A DNA stretch of 64,000 bases from Ciborinia camelliae (GCA_025890175.1 JANPYM010000002.1:4138369-4202368); one strand, 5' to 3'. Positions 24,401 through 36,892 are shown, counted from the stretch's first letter. Made by a program: numbers and translations. Notes: generated from the letters alone by a model not told the origin.

Positions 24401-27400
24401 AATTCGTGGCTGTGCTTGTTTTGAAATAATTGACCCTCGTTTGGTTGGATTGGCGGGATTGGGCCGATGCTTGTTGTGGATTGTCAGCTTGCAAGGGAAA
24501 GGGAAAGGGAAAGGGACTTAGGGAAGGGCATAAGAACGTGATTAGTCATTGGAATAGGATTGTACGAGAAGAGTAATGAAAGGCTGCTTTTACGTACCCC
24601 TTCATCTGGATTCTGTACTGTAGATGAAGCGACAAGATCATATATTCCAATTTCCAACACCCTAAGCAGAACTTTTGTCATTCCGAACGGCATTGGTACT
24701 ACTCCATCGAAGACTAATTTCCTCACTCCTATTCTAAGCTCTATCTATGAATACCTAAATACTGTGTCTCTAAAAGTGGCAACAATTTAGGTACCTATGT
24801 ATGTTCAACTCTTTGCTTTTTTCTTTCCATTCATCCATCCCCTTACTCATGAAAGCCATTTTCATAAATTCATGCACTTGAAAAGCCTCAGACGTTTGAT
24901 TTCTATCGCATTCACCAACAGATCCAACAGATTTTCAGGTACCAAGGAGAACAAGCTTTATGGTTTGAGCCTGATCGCCATTTGACAGCTCGCAAGTATC
25001 TAATTCTAAAACCAACCACCAACATCATCTATCTTATTTTCCTCCCTCTTTCTTGGTATGTGGCTTCAATAGTTTGAAAAACTAAAAAAAAACCCTCAGA
25101 AAAAAACCATATTCCAAGCTTTTCCTTACCTCATCTCATCATCAAATCAATCATTATCGGACATCTTTCCGTCTTTCATGTCACTGGACTCGAGATTCAA
25201 GTGACCGGGACTCCGTCGTCGTAGTACACGATATTGTCGACTGCATCCCATTGTTCCACTCGTTCCACCTCATGCAAGGTCCCATATTCATCATTACCTC
25301 ATTACCGATTTCCCTCGAAAGCTATATTGGCCTTTCGGGTGTGATGTGAAATAAAGTTACGATCATCTACTAGGTGTTTTTCTTGTCATACCTGCGCTTG
25401 TTTTCTATCATGCCACTGAGCAGGCCAGGGCTCTACTCGCCGTTTGCGGCACCGAATCACTGGACAGACACAACAACGTTAGTGGGTGGTCCAATGAATC
25501 GGATGGAGCCACGATACTCATCTTAAAAGGCTCTCCAATATTATACAATATCATACAATATCATACAACTTAGAATCATTGATTGCGCCACCTAACTTTT
25601 GGCTGACAGACCCCAATAATTCTAAACTTCCTTTTCAATCTCGTGTTGTTTTCTATGCGGCGTGCAACTCGTTCAATTCAGCGCGCATTCTTGAAACTCC
25701 AACCCAAATATCATATCATATCATAACAATACGATTTTCAATTTCTACGCCACCGAAGGGTAAGCTCCGTGTAATCTCCCAGACGGCTACCTGCATGACC
25801 TACTGCATTACACAAGACTTTTTCATTCCTGAAAAATATCGGTCGGCACAATCCGGGACTCAAAATACTTCTGGCAAATTCGCCAAGAATTGCCATAAAT
25901 CAATTTCAAGCTGAGCTGAATTAGATAGTACCTAATTAAAATGCTACTTTTTTCCCCTTATTGTTGTTGCATGACCTATCTGTGGTATCACGCCGTCTCT
26001 CTTTATCATGATTATGTTGATATTGATATATACTTCCAACAAAGAATATAAAATTGAATGAGTAAAAGCTTACTTTTTCCTTCGATTCTATTTGTGTTTT
26101 CTTCTATGCATGGGGAAGGTAACAGGACATTGCATCCTTGTATCACAGGAACTTCTTACCAACCACGGTTCTGGATTCTTATTTGATCTCCCTGCCCTTG
26201 GCTTGCTGCATGAAGCCGAATTTCGGTTCCTGATGGTCGGGTTGATCACAATTTCATGTACTTCCATTCCAGTTGGTATTTCGTACTGCGCCTGGTTGGC
26301 AAAATGTTGGTCTAGACTATTTTCAGATCTATTGTGCTGCATGACATCTAAAACAACAAGCTGAACCAACGAACGACCTTGCATTGTATTCAACGAAACG
26401 ATTGAAACTAAACTCGTTGCGAAAAGAGAAAAGGCAAAAGATCAGACGCTTTTCCCGTCCTGTACGAAGACTCCACGTGGCAATGACGGATATGGAAATT
26501 GATGACGATAATCTCACCACCGAGTTTGTATGTGTTTCCGCGCTCGCCACGTGGATTTTAGGCAAGCCGATAATTCAGCAATTTTCTCAGGCCATTCTGG
26601 GCAAAATAATAACGGGGAATGATTGTTATACGAGATGAAATCTCAAGAGCGGGATACACGGTACGTACCTTTTCTTTCCTGTCCACTTGGCATATGCATT
26701 GGTGATCATTGGACGTCTGCAAGTGCAAAAGATCTACGAAGCATAACCGTCTGCACGGGACAGGGAACAGGGCTTTGGGTCCGTTTTCTTATGATGGAGT
26801 GTTACCAATATCCCTTGGGAAACCCGCGGGTAGCAGCCTTACATTTACTTCCCCCGTGGGGAATATCTCCCGCTTACTGAGATGGAAGATGAAGGCGGGA
26901 TAGAGGTACCACAGAATGTCGAGGCTCGAAGAATGGAGCTCGCAGAAATAATCGCATCTTTTGAGAGACAGTCAGACCCACGCGCACTTGCCACTTTTGA
27001 ATAATTGAAGTTCGGATAGATATTTTGTAATCGTTTTAATCAAAGTCTTACTCAAAGCCTCCACTCCCAAATCATACCAGTCTATAGCGCGGTGCACATC
27101 AAAGTGGGAAAAACATGATGTATGGCTCTAACTCTCCAGTGTTGAGGAAAGTTATCTAAAAGAGTATTAAGACGGTCAGTGATAATACCAGGTGACTCTC
27201 ACACTGCGGTTGGTGTTCTTGTACTGTAGACTGGTAGAAAGTGGATTCAGAAGTCAGTATTAGCAAATCAGATATCTCCTCAAAGTTCTGTTGTATATAT
27301 GTAATAACTCAAGGAGCTTAGAAGCCTCGAAGTCCAGAAAGGTCCAAATCAAGAAGGCCTCTTTTCCTAGGATTTCAGATATGTATCAAAAGAGATGGCT

Positions 27401-28608
27401 TTTGATCCTACTGACTCTACACTTTAAGAATGGTAGATTGACTTTTCATCTCCTCTGAATGTGTTGTGATGATAAGTATCGATGATGAAAATAATGAATG
27501 ATATCGATAGCAATAGTGAAAAGAATAGCTAGAAAGTTATCAGCTGTTGTTTGAGAGCCCATAGCTTTACTTTCAAAGATGTCTATTGTATTTCAGAAGG
27601 CTTAAGGCGTTCTCTCTGATGGTGAACTCATCTGTGTCTCTCTCCTATAAGTTCTACTTGCATATGTAGGTGGTATGGCAGCTATATAGCGTGACAGTGG
27701 ATGATTAGATGTCTATCTAGCTAAGTAAAGCTTCATTGCCATTACCACTTCATCACGGTAGAAGTTTCGCCTTGATTCACTATGATGAGTGTTTACTTCA
27801 TAAGTCTTGAATCTTTTCGCAATTTGTAGACAGATGGAGGATTAATAGAGTCCCGGCTAAAAGGGACTCGGAGTTGGAGAATTTTCAGAAGCTTTGGTAA
27901 TTAGATACCATCAATACATCGTCTAAAATGCATGCGACTGTTACACACTTTCAATTTCAATCAATCCATCTTTCATACATTTAAAATCTGCAAATTACTT
28001 GAAAAATCCTAGCATTTATCCCCAAAGACATTTTTGCTTCAGTTGCATTGCAATCTCACTCACCCGACTCCCATCCACCCACCTACCCACCCCCTGACAA
28101 AGTTTCCACATAAATGCCAAAAATTCCCGAATGGCAAACTGCACGATCCGCACGCAAAGTACGGAAGATTTGTGATGTGATAGCGCAGTGCAGGAATGGG
28201 AACCCAAGGAATTTTCTCCTTCATTTATTTACCGGTATTATTTTACATTTGCCGATCACAGTCGTAGTCACTATCACATGCATGTGCAGATGAAAATCTA
28301 TGTGTGGGTGAGGGAACATGGTTCCGACATGGAGTTCGGGGACAATTTCTGTTTTGGGATATCAACGCCGTGGGGGCTGGAAATGCGGGGTTTGGTTGGC
28401 GGGGTTAGAACAACATGTGGTGATGTGATGTGATGTGATATGATGTGATCTGATGTATTTTTGGGGATGTTGCGGTAGGAATGGTTGAAAATGTATATCT
28501 TGATAAGAACTATTTATGATAATTATGCCTATTATTTCTTGCTGGATCTATATCCATCGAGGTTGACGCAACTGTACCATGTACAACCCCATCATCAGAT
28601 CTTAGAGC
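18395..28608. other. 10-kb gene-free region upstream of medA
   Basis: No convincing protein gene on either strand; open frames stay under about 125 codons and read as random sequence. The part from 18.4 to about 21.5 kb is the presumed medA promoter and leader. An inverted pair of CTCCGTAC words lies at 21580-21632, a GGTA/TACC-rich stretch at 22295-22326, and a GTGAT repeat at 28420-28455. The far half (about 22.5-28.6 kb) lies downstream of the hydrolase gene and shows nothing recognisable. Confidence 0.5.
28420..28455. repeat. (GTGAT)n microsatellite
   Basis: About seven gtgat/ctgat/atgat pentamers in a row, with substitutions. Confidence 0.85.
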
Positions 28609-29733
28609 CTATGCTCTCTTGAATAATTCTCTCGCCCACTCCTGTCTCTCAGCCAAACACAGTCGTGTCAGTCTTGCCTGCGGTAGATAATAATCAAAAC
28701 GATGACAGCCTCCCCGCCAAACATGCAACTCCGTATCATTTCCTGCTTCCATCAATCTTTTCGCATAGTCCACAGCTTCATCTCTAAACATTTCTGAACC
28801 ACCGACATCTATCCATGTTGGCGGCAACCCACTTAAATTATTTTCACGAGCAGGTGCCATCAACACTAGTCGATGGGAATCCCCCCTAGCAATTATTTCT
28901 TGCTTGTGGGGAGCATACCAATCCCACGCAAGTCTATTATTGGAACCAGACCAGAATGCTTGATTCCCGAATTGTTGACACGATTTTGTGATCATTCGAT
29001 CATCAAGCATAGGGCAAATTAAACATTGTCCTAATAACTTGAAACTTTCCGGTAATGATCCTCCAGGTAATCTATCCCGAATCATAATTGCAACCGCGGC
29101 AGCAAGTCCTCCACCTGCCTCTGATCCGGCTATTAATATCCTTGAAGGATCGATACACCACCTTTCCGCATGGCTGGCAATATAAGAAAGTACGTCATAA
29201 CAATCGTATACGGGACGTGGAAACGGGTTTTCGGGTGCCACTGAATATTCGACAGTTATAAAAATGAGGCCGAATTCTTTGATCCATGGGAAAAAGGAAA
29301 GTATTCCGGCGAGACGTCCACCAATCACAAAACCGCCGCCATGAAGGTAGTATACTGTGGGTCTGGGACCGATCACTTCAGCATTTGCAGGAAATATGAC
29401 TGTAATTGCAATGTCCCTGCCATTGATCGTTGGAATAACGTCTTCCTGATAAGATAGTTCGGGGTCGTGGAGAATGAGTTCTGGTGAGCACAAACGAGCC
29501 ACATTATTCCGAACTAAGCCGAGTGATGTTGCTCTGATACATCCGACAGTATCGAATCCCTTGGGCAGGAGTCTGCCGATTTCGTGGTTGTAGGGCGGGG
29601 CTGTCAAAATTGGGGGTCCAGGGTGGTAAGGGGGTCCAGGGTGGTAAGGGGGTCCAGGGTGGTAAGGGGGTCCAGGGTGGTAAGGGGGTCCAGGGTAGTA
29701 AGGGGGTCCAGGTTGAAATCCTGAATCAGACAT
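28609..29733 (-). CDS. HSL-type alpha/beta hydrolase fold protein with a substituted nucleophile
   Basis: Single-exon 374-aa frame with an ATG at 29733. The fold is that of the hormone-sensitive-lipase/arylacetamide-deacetylase family: oxyanion-hole motif YLHGGGFV at residues 129-136 and the VEYSVAPE.PFP..V.D segment after it. The nucleophile elbow, normally GDSAGG or GESAGG, reads GSEAGG at 203-208, so Glu205 stands where the catalytic Ser belongs. The third-member Asp (about 318, FRDEA) and His (about 344, GCHRFD) are kept. This may be a pseudoenzyme, or Ser204 may act instead. The N-terminus has five to six repeats of the hexapeptide PYHPGP, a tract not usual for this family. It sits tail-to-head behind the kinase gene, about 1 kb apart. 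Confidence 0.85.
   Translation of the reverse strand: MSDSGFQPGPPYYPGPPYHPGPPYHPGPPYHPGPPYHPGPPILTAPPYNHEIGRLLPKGFDTVGCIRATSLGLVRNNVARLCSPELILHDPELSYQEDVIPTINGRDIAITVIFPANAEVIGPRPTVYYLHGGGFVIGGRLAGILSFFPWIKEFGLIFITVEYSVAPENPFPRPVYDCYDVLSYIASHAERWCIDPSRILIAGSEAGGGLAAAVAIMIRDRLPGGSLPESFKLLGQCLICPMLDDRMITKSCQQFGNQAFWSGSNNRLAWDWYAPHKQEIIARGDSHRLVLMAPARENNLSGLPPTWIDVGGSEMFRDEAVDYAKRLMEAGNDTELHVWRGGCHRFDYYLPQARLTRLCLAERQEWARELFKRA
29612..29712 (-). repeat. 18-bp coding minisatellite (PYHPGP repeat)
   Basis: About five near-identical 18-bp units (ggtccagggtggtaaggg) in frame at the 5' end of the hydrolase gene. The near-perfect identity of the units suggests recent expansion or active length variation. 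Confidence 0.92.
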
Positions 29734-30764
29734 GACGAAATTGATGAAAAGTACTGTGTAATTTTATCTTGGGATAGAAATATGCTGCGATGACAATGGA
29801 TTTCGAAGAATCTCGGGTTGGAGAAAGATGGGAATGAACACAGGTAATTTCAAGCGTCCCACAAAGTCCGGAGCTCGATTGTTGTTATGAAGCTTAGAGA
29901 TAAATAGGTAGTAATCATAGCCCCTCTACCAAACATGAACTCTTTCCTTTCTGGGCAGATTACCAAGTTGGCCATTCTATCTTAAGCCTGGGCGGGAGAG
30001 TAGTTATGACACGGCCATGGCCTACTAATTTGGAAAGTGCAAGCAGGCAACCCGAACACTTCAACGTTAAATGAAAACAATATGCCATGAAAAACGAGCG
30101 AGCGATCATCTATACAAACCCAACAAAACATAACAAAGTGTCCTTAAGAAGTTTGGCAAGTTGGAAGCTCTCCCTTTTCAAGTTAGGATGGTAGTCAGTC
30201 ATTCAATATTCCTTCCTCATTCCATCATCTGTACTTTCTTAGTTGGTTTGGTCGTCTGATATTGAAGGACGAAAGTGACTCAATATTCGAAAACACACCA
30301 TTTGTCGTTAACTATAACGACAAGAATGGGCAGGAGCTGTTGAACAACGTAGAATACTCTTTCCGAAACTTTGGATGTTAGTTCTAGAATGTTCTTTCCA
30401 TGATGCTATCATCACTTTAATGAATTATCGGATAGGGAAGGGGCGATGGTAGTTCATTCGCTTATTTATTAGCCTTGGTGAATTTGAATACCGTAGAAGC
30501 GCCTTACCACATTCGCATATGGAAGGGACGACGAAAATACAAGAATCTAATTGAAAAAGAAACGATCGAATGAGAAAGCATTCATTGTTCACGATGTGGT
30601 GAGATGCTGATTCTCGAATGGATCTTATTAATGAATCTGAATTGGATAAATATTAAGTGCAATTTGGGAATGTGAATTCCTAAAATCGCGTCTAACCGGG
30701 TATATCAATACTCTAACCATCACACTATCTATCGTTCTTACCTCTCCTACTATTTATCTCCGAT
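29734..30764. promoter_or_regulatory. Hydrolase promoter region and kinase 3' flank
   Basis: About 1 kb between two genes on the minus strand. AT-rich, no repeat or operator recognised. The part nearest 29734 presumably carries the hydrolase promoter. Confidence 0.4.
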
Positions 30765-32988
30765 CTAGCGACCCTCAAATCCTTCAACCCACCTCCTAAC
30801 CCTCGCGCAGTCCCACCTATCAGATCTTTTTTCGGCAATCATCCCTTTTATTCCCTCTGCCATCTCATGATTCTCAAACCCGGGCGGGAATACACCCGAT
30901 TTGATTTGATTTACTACGACATGTCTTTCGGTACGAGTGGTAAAAGGAGTGATTAACTCGAAAGCTATAATGCCTAAGGCATAGACGTCTAGCTTGGGAC
31001 AGACGGTAGATGACTTGCCCGGAGGCATATATAGCTTTGTGCCGGCTTGTTTTGATCCGAGGCGAGAAAGCTGTGGCGATGAATTGAGCTCTATAGCTCT
31101 AGTAGAAGTACCAGCAGCAGGAGTGGCTGTAGTGTCAGCTAGTTTGACTGCTAGGCCAAGATCTCCAATGCAAGGAGTGATGTAAGCTTTGTTTTGGTCC
31201 GCAGAACCAGCACAGGTGGGACAGGCGCTTCTATTGACGTCTATAAGATCATGGGAGGGAACGAATGCTTCGAGGGATTTCTTGGCAGACAGGAAGATAT
31301 TAGCTGGCTTGAGATCTCTATGGATCAGGCGCTTGGCATGGAGATATTGGACTCCGTTGAGAATAGCACCCAGGATACGGATTGTGGGAAGGGTATGAAA
31401 GCAGTGACGAATAGGAAACTCGTGACCTGGTTGTGGTGCGTCAGTCGAGATATATTCCTCTAATGTAAGAGGGTAGACAGTGAACCGGATGTAGAGAATG
31501 CGGGCTCGGTTGTCTTGTGGGGTGATGGTATTTTCATTGTCATTATCGTTCAACGACATCGTGCTAGCTGTTGTTGTCCGTGAGTCTGAAGCATCAAAGA
31601 TAACACCACCATCAGTATTTGTGAAATTCTGGCCAGTGCCAATTCTACCATGTCGCTGTCTTCTGTTGTCCTTATCAAGCTCTTTCTCCATATCCAGGCG
31701 CAAGTCAGCCATGCCGAAGCTGGGGTTTTTCTGCAATCCAAGTACGTCTTCTGATTGCTCCACTTCACTATAAACCATTGTTAGTATAACCTGGAATTTC
31801 ATATACCACACAATCAAGATTCCCAATCTAAAGTTCCAAAGGAATCTGATGTTCGAAATGAACTCACACAGACCCACTTCAGTGCATGAAATGGGCTCAT
31901 TGTTGAATTGCAGTCCGTACATTGGAAACTCGACAATAATTGCAAAGAATCTCTTACCTCATAGTAATTGAAAGGTAACTTGACTCATCGGCGTTCATCA
32001 AACGCCTTGTTGACGGAACAAGGACGTTGCCCATTTCAATCCAGCAGCCATAGTAATTGACAATATTAGGGTGTTTATGCTCGGCCAATGCTTTGACCTC
32101 AGATAGCAGTGCTGCTGTATCAAGCTTGCGTAGCTGATCTGGTGTGATGATTACCTATGGCATTCAGGAGTCAGTAAAGTAACATTCAAACAGGAATTTA
32201 GATAGAATTGAATGTTCCAAGGAGTTGGACATCGGGGAGCGTGGTTCATCCTTGCTCACCTTTTTGATGGCGCACTCTAGATCATCAACTCTGTGTTTGA
32301 CTTTGTAGACTGCACCAAAACCTCCTTTGCCCAACAGGCTGATCTGCTCCCATTCTCTATTGTAGATCGAATTGTATTGGAAGGGATTTGAAGTCAAAGC
32401 AGCTGATGAGAAAGGATTGTTGGGAACGACTGAGAAATTGAGATTTGGCGGTTGATCAAAATGAGATATACCGATTGACGAAGCGTTCGTTAAGGAAAGA
32501 GAAGAGCTCTGTCTAAAAGTCGAGTTCTGTATACGCTGCGTTGCCATGTTTGTGAGAATCGAATCTAAAGCTGAGAGGTAACCCTCACGTCGAGTTGCAA
32601 GCTGAGGACTTGCAAGCTCATCTGCTCTTGGAAGTACCCCGGATTTACGAAGCTCGCGCGCAATATCGCTAAAGAGACCCTGAGCTAAACTTCGGATATC
32701 CGGGTGGCTTTCTGGCAATTGATCATTTGGTGCACGACCAGAGTTTAATATGGTCAGAGCTTGTGCCTTGCATCTTGCTTCAAGCATGGAGAGGGAGAGG
32801 TAGAATAGAGTAGATTGTTGATTATTTGATTGTCCAATTGGTATTTGTACATCGCCAAATCTTGCCAGGGTTGTAGAAGGAGCCTGGTGAGGAAGGTTTA
32901 TATCTTCTGTAGATGAATCACACTGGGGTTTTTCTTCCGTTGTCTCCTCATCGCTGGAGAAACTTTTCTTATTGCCAATGGAAGACAT
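30765..32988 (-). CDS. eIF2alpha-kinase-like Ser/Thr protein kinase (HRI/GCN2/PERK group)
   Basis: Three exons: 32260-32988, 31958-32154, 30765-31767 (642 aa; all junctions in frame, donors GTGAGC and GTAAGA). The upstream TTG at 32997 is not used; the first ATG is 32988. A helical N-terminal region of about 210 aa precedes the kinase domain. Visible elements: Gly loop GKGGFGAVY (about 220-228), VAIK-type Lys in CAIKK (about 242), a long acidic insert between beta4 and beta5 (SLNDNDNEN), beta5/hinge LYIRFTVYPLTLEEYI, catalytic HRDLKPANIFL (Asp about 460), and IGDLGLA in place of DFG (Asp about 511). The split lobe with insert and the LYIR...LEEY hinge fit eIF2alpha kinases, which slow translation during stress. 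The APE-equivalent reads YMPPGK, with Gly where Glu is expected. Confidence 0.8.
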
Positions 32989-34257
32989 TGTATTCAACCC
33001 CTATTTCGTTCTTGGACGATTCTCAATATCGAAATGGGGACCGAACATTGAATTTGGCGATATAACAGACGAAGGGAGAAGGGAGAGAAAAATCAACCCA
33101 CGGGGACTAAGATGAAAAGTGCAATATAAGATTGTATCTCTTGTAAGCTTTTCTAGATATAATACGCGTGACTCGGAGTCGTATATGCTACTTTGTCCTT
33201 ATGGGAATCTGTCAAGTAAAGGCCAAGGGCTGTAGGGGGCTATGACTCCTATGAGGTTACACGTGCTCCGAGCTCTAGAACAGTGATCGAAGCTTCTTTC
33301 CAATTCTGGACTGGAAAAGTGGACCCGTCAGCTGAGGTAAATCACGTGAGGTGCCCAGACGGGCGGTGAACCACGGCAATATATAGATCGCGACTTCCTT
33401 GTGGCAAAAAAGATCCATCAATGAATGAATGCTGTATTTCTCTCTTTTGAAATAACAACGCCAGAGGATTTAGCTGATTTCAAGTAAAGTACTGGTATTC
33501 TTGCGAAGTTCATTGAATCAAGTCTGGAGTGAATTGTTTATGGCCACCAGATCTGATATTGATGGTTCTTCTCTCTGTCATCCTGCCGCGCGTGTATGAT
33601 AAACTGAACGCGTTATTATTATATGGTCGGGGGTCAAGTGATTTCTCTTTCGTTTTGTGTTTAGTTGTTTTGTAACTTTGGTTGAAGAATTATTAAAGGT
33701 GGAGATCTCTGCGTGGAAGGGGCGTTGAGACGTACGGTGAATGCATTCCTTGACGGTAAATGCATTGCATCACAACACCTGGGCACTCTTCGAACGATAT
33801 TTTTCGAGACTAGAGGGCTTTCGAGTCTATCTTCGCTGGAAGTTTGGATGGGAGGCTGGGAATGTCTTCATCAGGAAAAGAATTTCTACGCTCGAAAAAC
33901 GACTACTGCCCTCGGATCGACAGTGCAAACAATCCACTCAATTCCCGCCATATTGTTGACGGGCCGTATAAGAAGTTGCATCCAGAGACTTTGGGTTCAT
34001 AGGCCGTGAATTCATTTGCACATTTTTACCGCACATTTACTGTTAAACACTATATTCACCTTTACTTCCAAGTGTTCAGATCATAATGAACCATTGGATA
34101 TAGGAATTCGATCAAGCTGCGAAATAGTATTACTTAAGATCGCATTGCAGCACGCTTCAACTTAATTAGGTACTCATTCCGCTTTATTATTAATCAGCAG
34201 CGCCTGCATTTCATCAAAACTCTACTCTCCAGCAAATATCAACATTTTTATCAAACC
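32989..34257. promoter_or_regulatory. Divergent promoter region of the kinase and the 34258 gene
   Basis: 1.27 kb between divergent starts. It has an atatatagatcgcg stretch near 33380 and an E-box-like ATCACGTGAG word at about 33343. No gene seen; a 98-codon open frame at 33713 starts at GTG and has no coding character. Confidence 0.4.
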
Positions 34258-35434
34258 ATGAGAACCCTTCCGTGGAAGAAGAAGGGTGGTTCGACCACGA
34301 TAACTCGTCCGAACAAAACTATCGCCTCGGTAGGTAGATCTGCAAAACGCACTCGTGTTGAAGCGTCTCCTTCAGACAGCGATGAAGATTCCGGGCATCC
34401 TCGCGAGCAGATCAAATCTGTTAACCATAGTATGTACTATTGTGAACAGTTCTTAAACTCTTTTGCTAATTTTGATAAAGGTCGTGAGCCATCTACATCA
34501 CCACCCCCAGAACCTCCCACTGAAAGGTTTGTCCTATAAAGCAGTAGGTATCTATCTGTATGTTGCTGACTAAACTGTTAGCTTCATGGAAGAAGGTCAA
34601 GAGTATGACGATAAATATCGTATCGTTGAGGACGAGTTCTTGATGGTCGCAAAGTCATTCACAGTGCACCTACACACGGCTGAATACAAAAGGCTTGAAA
34701 AAATAGCCAAATCACGAAATGCCGAGACTATCAATTCCATTTCAAGGCCGGTTGTCGGTAGAATGCCTGGTGCGACCAAACGGAAGGTTGAAGAAATTAC
34801 CAGGTCGAAAGATCAGCGAGACGTTTTAAAGAAGCTAGTTGGTAAGAAAGAAACCGAACTTTCTGACGATAGTGATGAAGAAACTTTGCCCTTTGTCGGG
34901 ACCTCACTTTACGGTCTGATGACAAGTCCAAAGAAAAAAGGAATATCACTCATGAACATTTCTTCTCCTAAGAAATCTACAAGAGCAGCTGCAGGATTTC
35001 GCCACCCCACCAAAATGAAAGTTGTACAACGCGCAACTTCTCCAACCATCAAACGCGAGAGTCGCCTTACAGATATGAATTCGGATTCTACAGCTTCCGA
35101 AGATGATGGTGACGATCTGGATGGACCTATTTCGGCCCCAAAATTCTCGTCCTCTATACCAAATACCAAGAAGGACATCGTGGATACCAATCCAACAACC
35201 AGATTACCGTCGGTACAAAAACCAAAAAAATCTGGTGCGCTGCCAAGTTTGATATCCTCCGCAAGACTTGGTACCAATGATTCCAACCCACCCAAAGCAC
35301 CGGTTGCAGATTCATCGTCTCATCCTTCTACAACTAAAGATAGAATAGCAAGACGAATCGCACAGACGAAACTTGTAAAGAAACAGGAAGAGGAAGAAAA
35401 GAAGAAGCTCGACATTATACCTACGTTTTTATGA
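34258..35434 (+). CDS. Conserved-type hypothetical protein, charged and probably nuclear (356 aa)
   Basis: Three exons: 34258-34429, 34481-34526, 34582-35434. Junctions are CAT A|GTATGT..AAAG|GT CGT, then GAA AG|GTTTGT..TTAG|C TTC, restoring one frame of 356 codons. The start MRTLPWKKKGG is the first ATG. The best-folded portion is around residues 73-140: FMEEGQEYDDKYRIVEDEF, then VAKSFTVHLHTAEYKR and VVGRMPG.TKRK. This block reads like a conserved fungal domain, but I cannot name it. The rest is Ser/Lys/Asp-rich with SPKKK and SPKKS motifs and a C-terminal Lys/Glu coiled-coil-like helix ending DIIPTFL. A nuclear or chromatin-associated role is only an inference from composition. Confidence 0.7.
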
Positions 35435-35575
35435 TAAGTTGGGAACTATGTGTTGATATCATACTCACTATTTTGCATCACATACGATTCACGAATTTGA
35501 TCTTTGGCCTCATATAAGAAACTGAACTATTATTTTACTGGGTGCACAACTACATGGGTAATTTTGTGTACATTA

Positions 35576-36892
35576 TCATGCCTTGAACGGCGTCTCGTAT
35601 GGTGCTTCAGCCTGTGGCGTTATCCGTGCGAGATGTCTACGATCTCCACCAGACCAGTCAACCAGAGCTGTGTGGATTGCCACTCTGTTGTCCCACACGA
35701 CCACGGTCTTTGGTGCCCATTTTACTCTTGCGTGAAAGTCGGCCCCGAGTGCGATGTGGTCATACAAGAAATTCTAAGGAACAGTCAGACCATTGTTGAT
35801 TTGGATGGATGTAAATTTTGAGGAGGTATTACCAATAGCACGTCACTTTCCTCTTGTTTGAATCCAACGATATTTCGAGTGACTGGAATAAAGGTTAAAT
35901 TTGGGCATATTAACTGATGGGCAGTTATACTCACATTGTTTGTTAACATACAATGCCTTTTCTCCTGTCACAGGGTGCGTTCGGACAATAGGATGGACAT
36001 TCACAACGGGCTCCCTGCGAGCGACGCCGTCTCTATATCGAGAGGCGTTTACTTGCTCAATTCCAGAGTGTGTCGCAGATAGTCCATGCAGACGTTCTTT
36101 AAATGAATCACTGAGTCGGTTATATGCTTCGACTCCATTGGCAAAAAGAGTATCCCCTCCAGCTTCTGGAACGTCGAGCACATATAAGAAAGTTGTTCCT
36201 GGTGGCTGCTTCTCATACGTGATATCTGAATGCCACGCCACACTATTTGTCCGAGTTTCGAAGAATTTGTCGGCTGTTTTATCACCAGCTGCTCTGTGTA
36301 CTAGGTGAACTTCAGGATGTCCGGCTGGAGTACCCGATGAGGGATGAATGTGAAGTCGTCCAAAATACCGGCCATATTCGACAGCTTCTGCGATCGGTAG
36401 ATCCGCAAAGTCTTGGTCTCTAAAAGCGACAACTTTTCTTTCAGCGACAAATCGAGCCAATTGGTCTTTACCGGCATTGCTCAGCTTGCTTAGTTGTACA
36501 CCTTTGATTTCTGTGCCCATCGCGGGTGTTATTTCGACGGCTTCTACACTTGGTGCAAGTAATTCTGGATATGTTGTATCGGCGTCTAGTCCATGATCTC
36601 TGTGCTCAAAAGGTTCAAGGGGTGGGTACGTCACATCATCCCATGTCGGGAGATAGTTCGGGTACTAAGATCAAATATTAGAATTATCTCGTTGAGCTCC
36701 TCGTCATGGAATCTTCAGAGTACGTACCGACGCAGCAGCAAATTTACCAATTCCTTTCTCTTCCGCATCCTTATCGAAGTCTGTTGGAGAAACCTCTTTA
36801 TAGTTTCCAAGATCGTTACGAGGAATCCTGTCATTCACAACCTTTTTGACTTGAGTTGGAAGAGTGGTTGTTTCAGTTGCTGAGGGTGCCAT
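35576..36892 (-). CDS. TauD/JLP1-like 2-oxoglutarate-dependent dioxygenase
   Basis: Four exons: 36728-36892, 35935-36664, 35833-35882 and 35576-35773, giving 380 aa; every junction keeps frame (donors GTACGT, GTGAGT, GTAATA). It belongs to the TauD/TfdA family of Fe(II)/2OG enzymes, which in fungi include sulfonate/taurine dioxygenases that release sulfite for sulfur nutrition. Visible elements: VAFRDQDF near the start of the core, Fe-binding HSD at about 200-202 (AWHSDITYE), the distal His at about 349 (VWDNRVAIHTALVDW) and the 2OG-binding Arg in GDRRHLARITP near the C-terminus. Length is normal. The substrate could be another sulfonate, alkyl sulfate or herbicide-like acid. It is cytosolic, with no signal peptide, and divergent from NMD3. 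Confidence 0.88.

Noticed and set aside
29612..29712. CRISPR-like array
   Set aside because: Contiguous 18-bp coding repeats without spacers in a eukaryotic gene.
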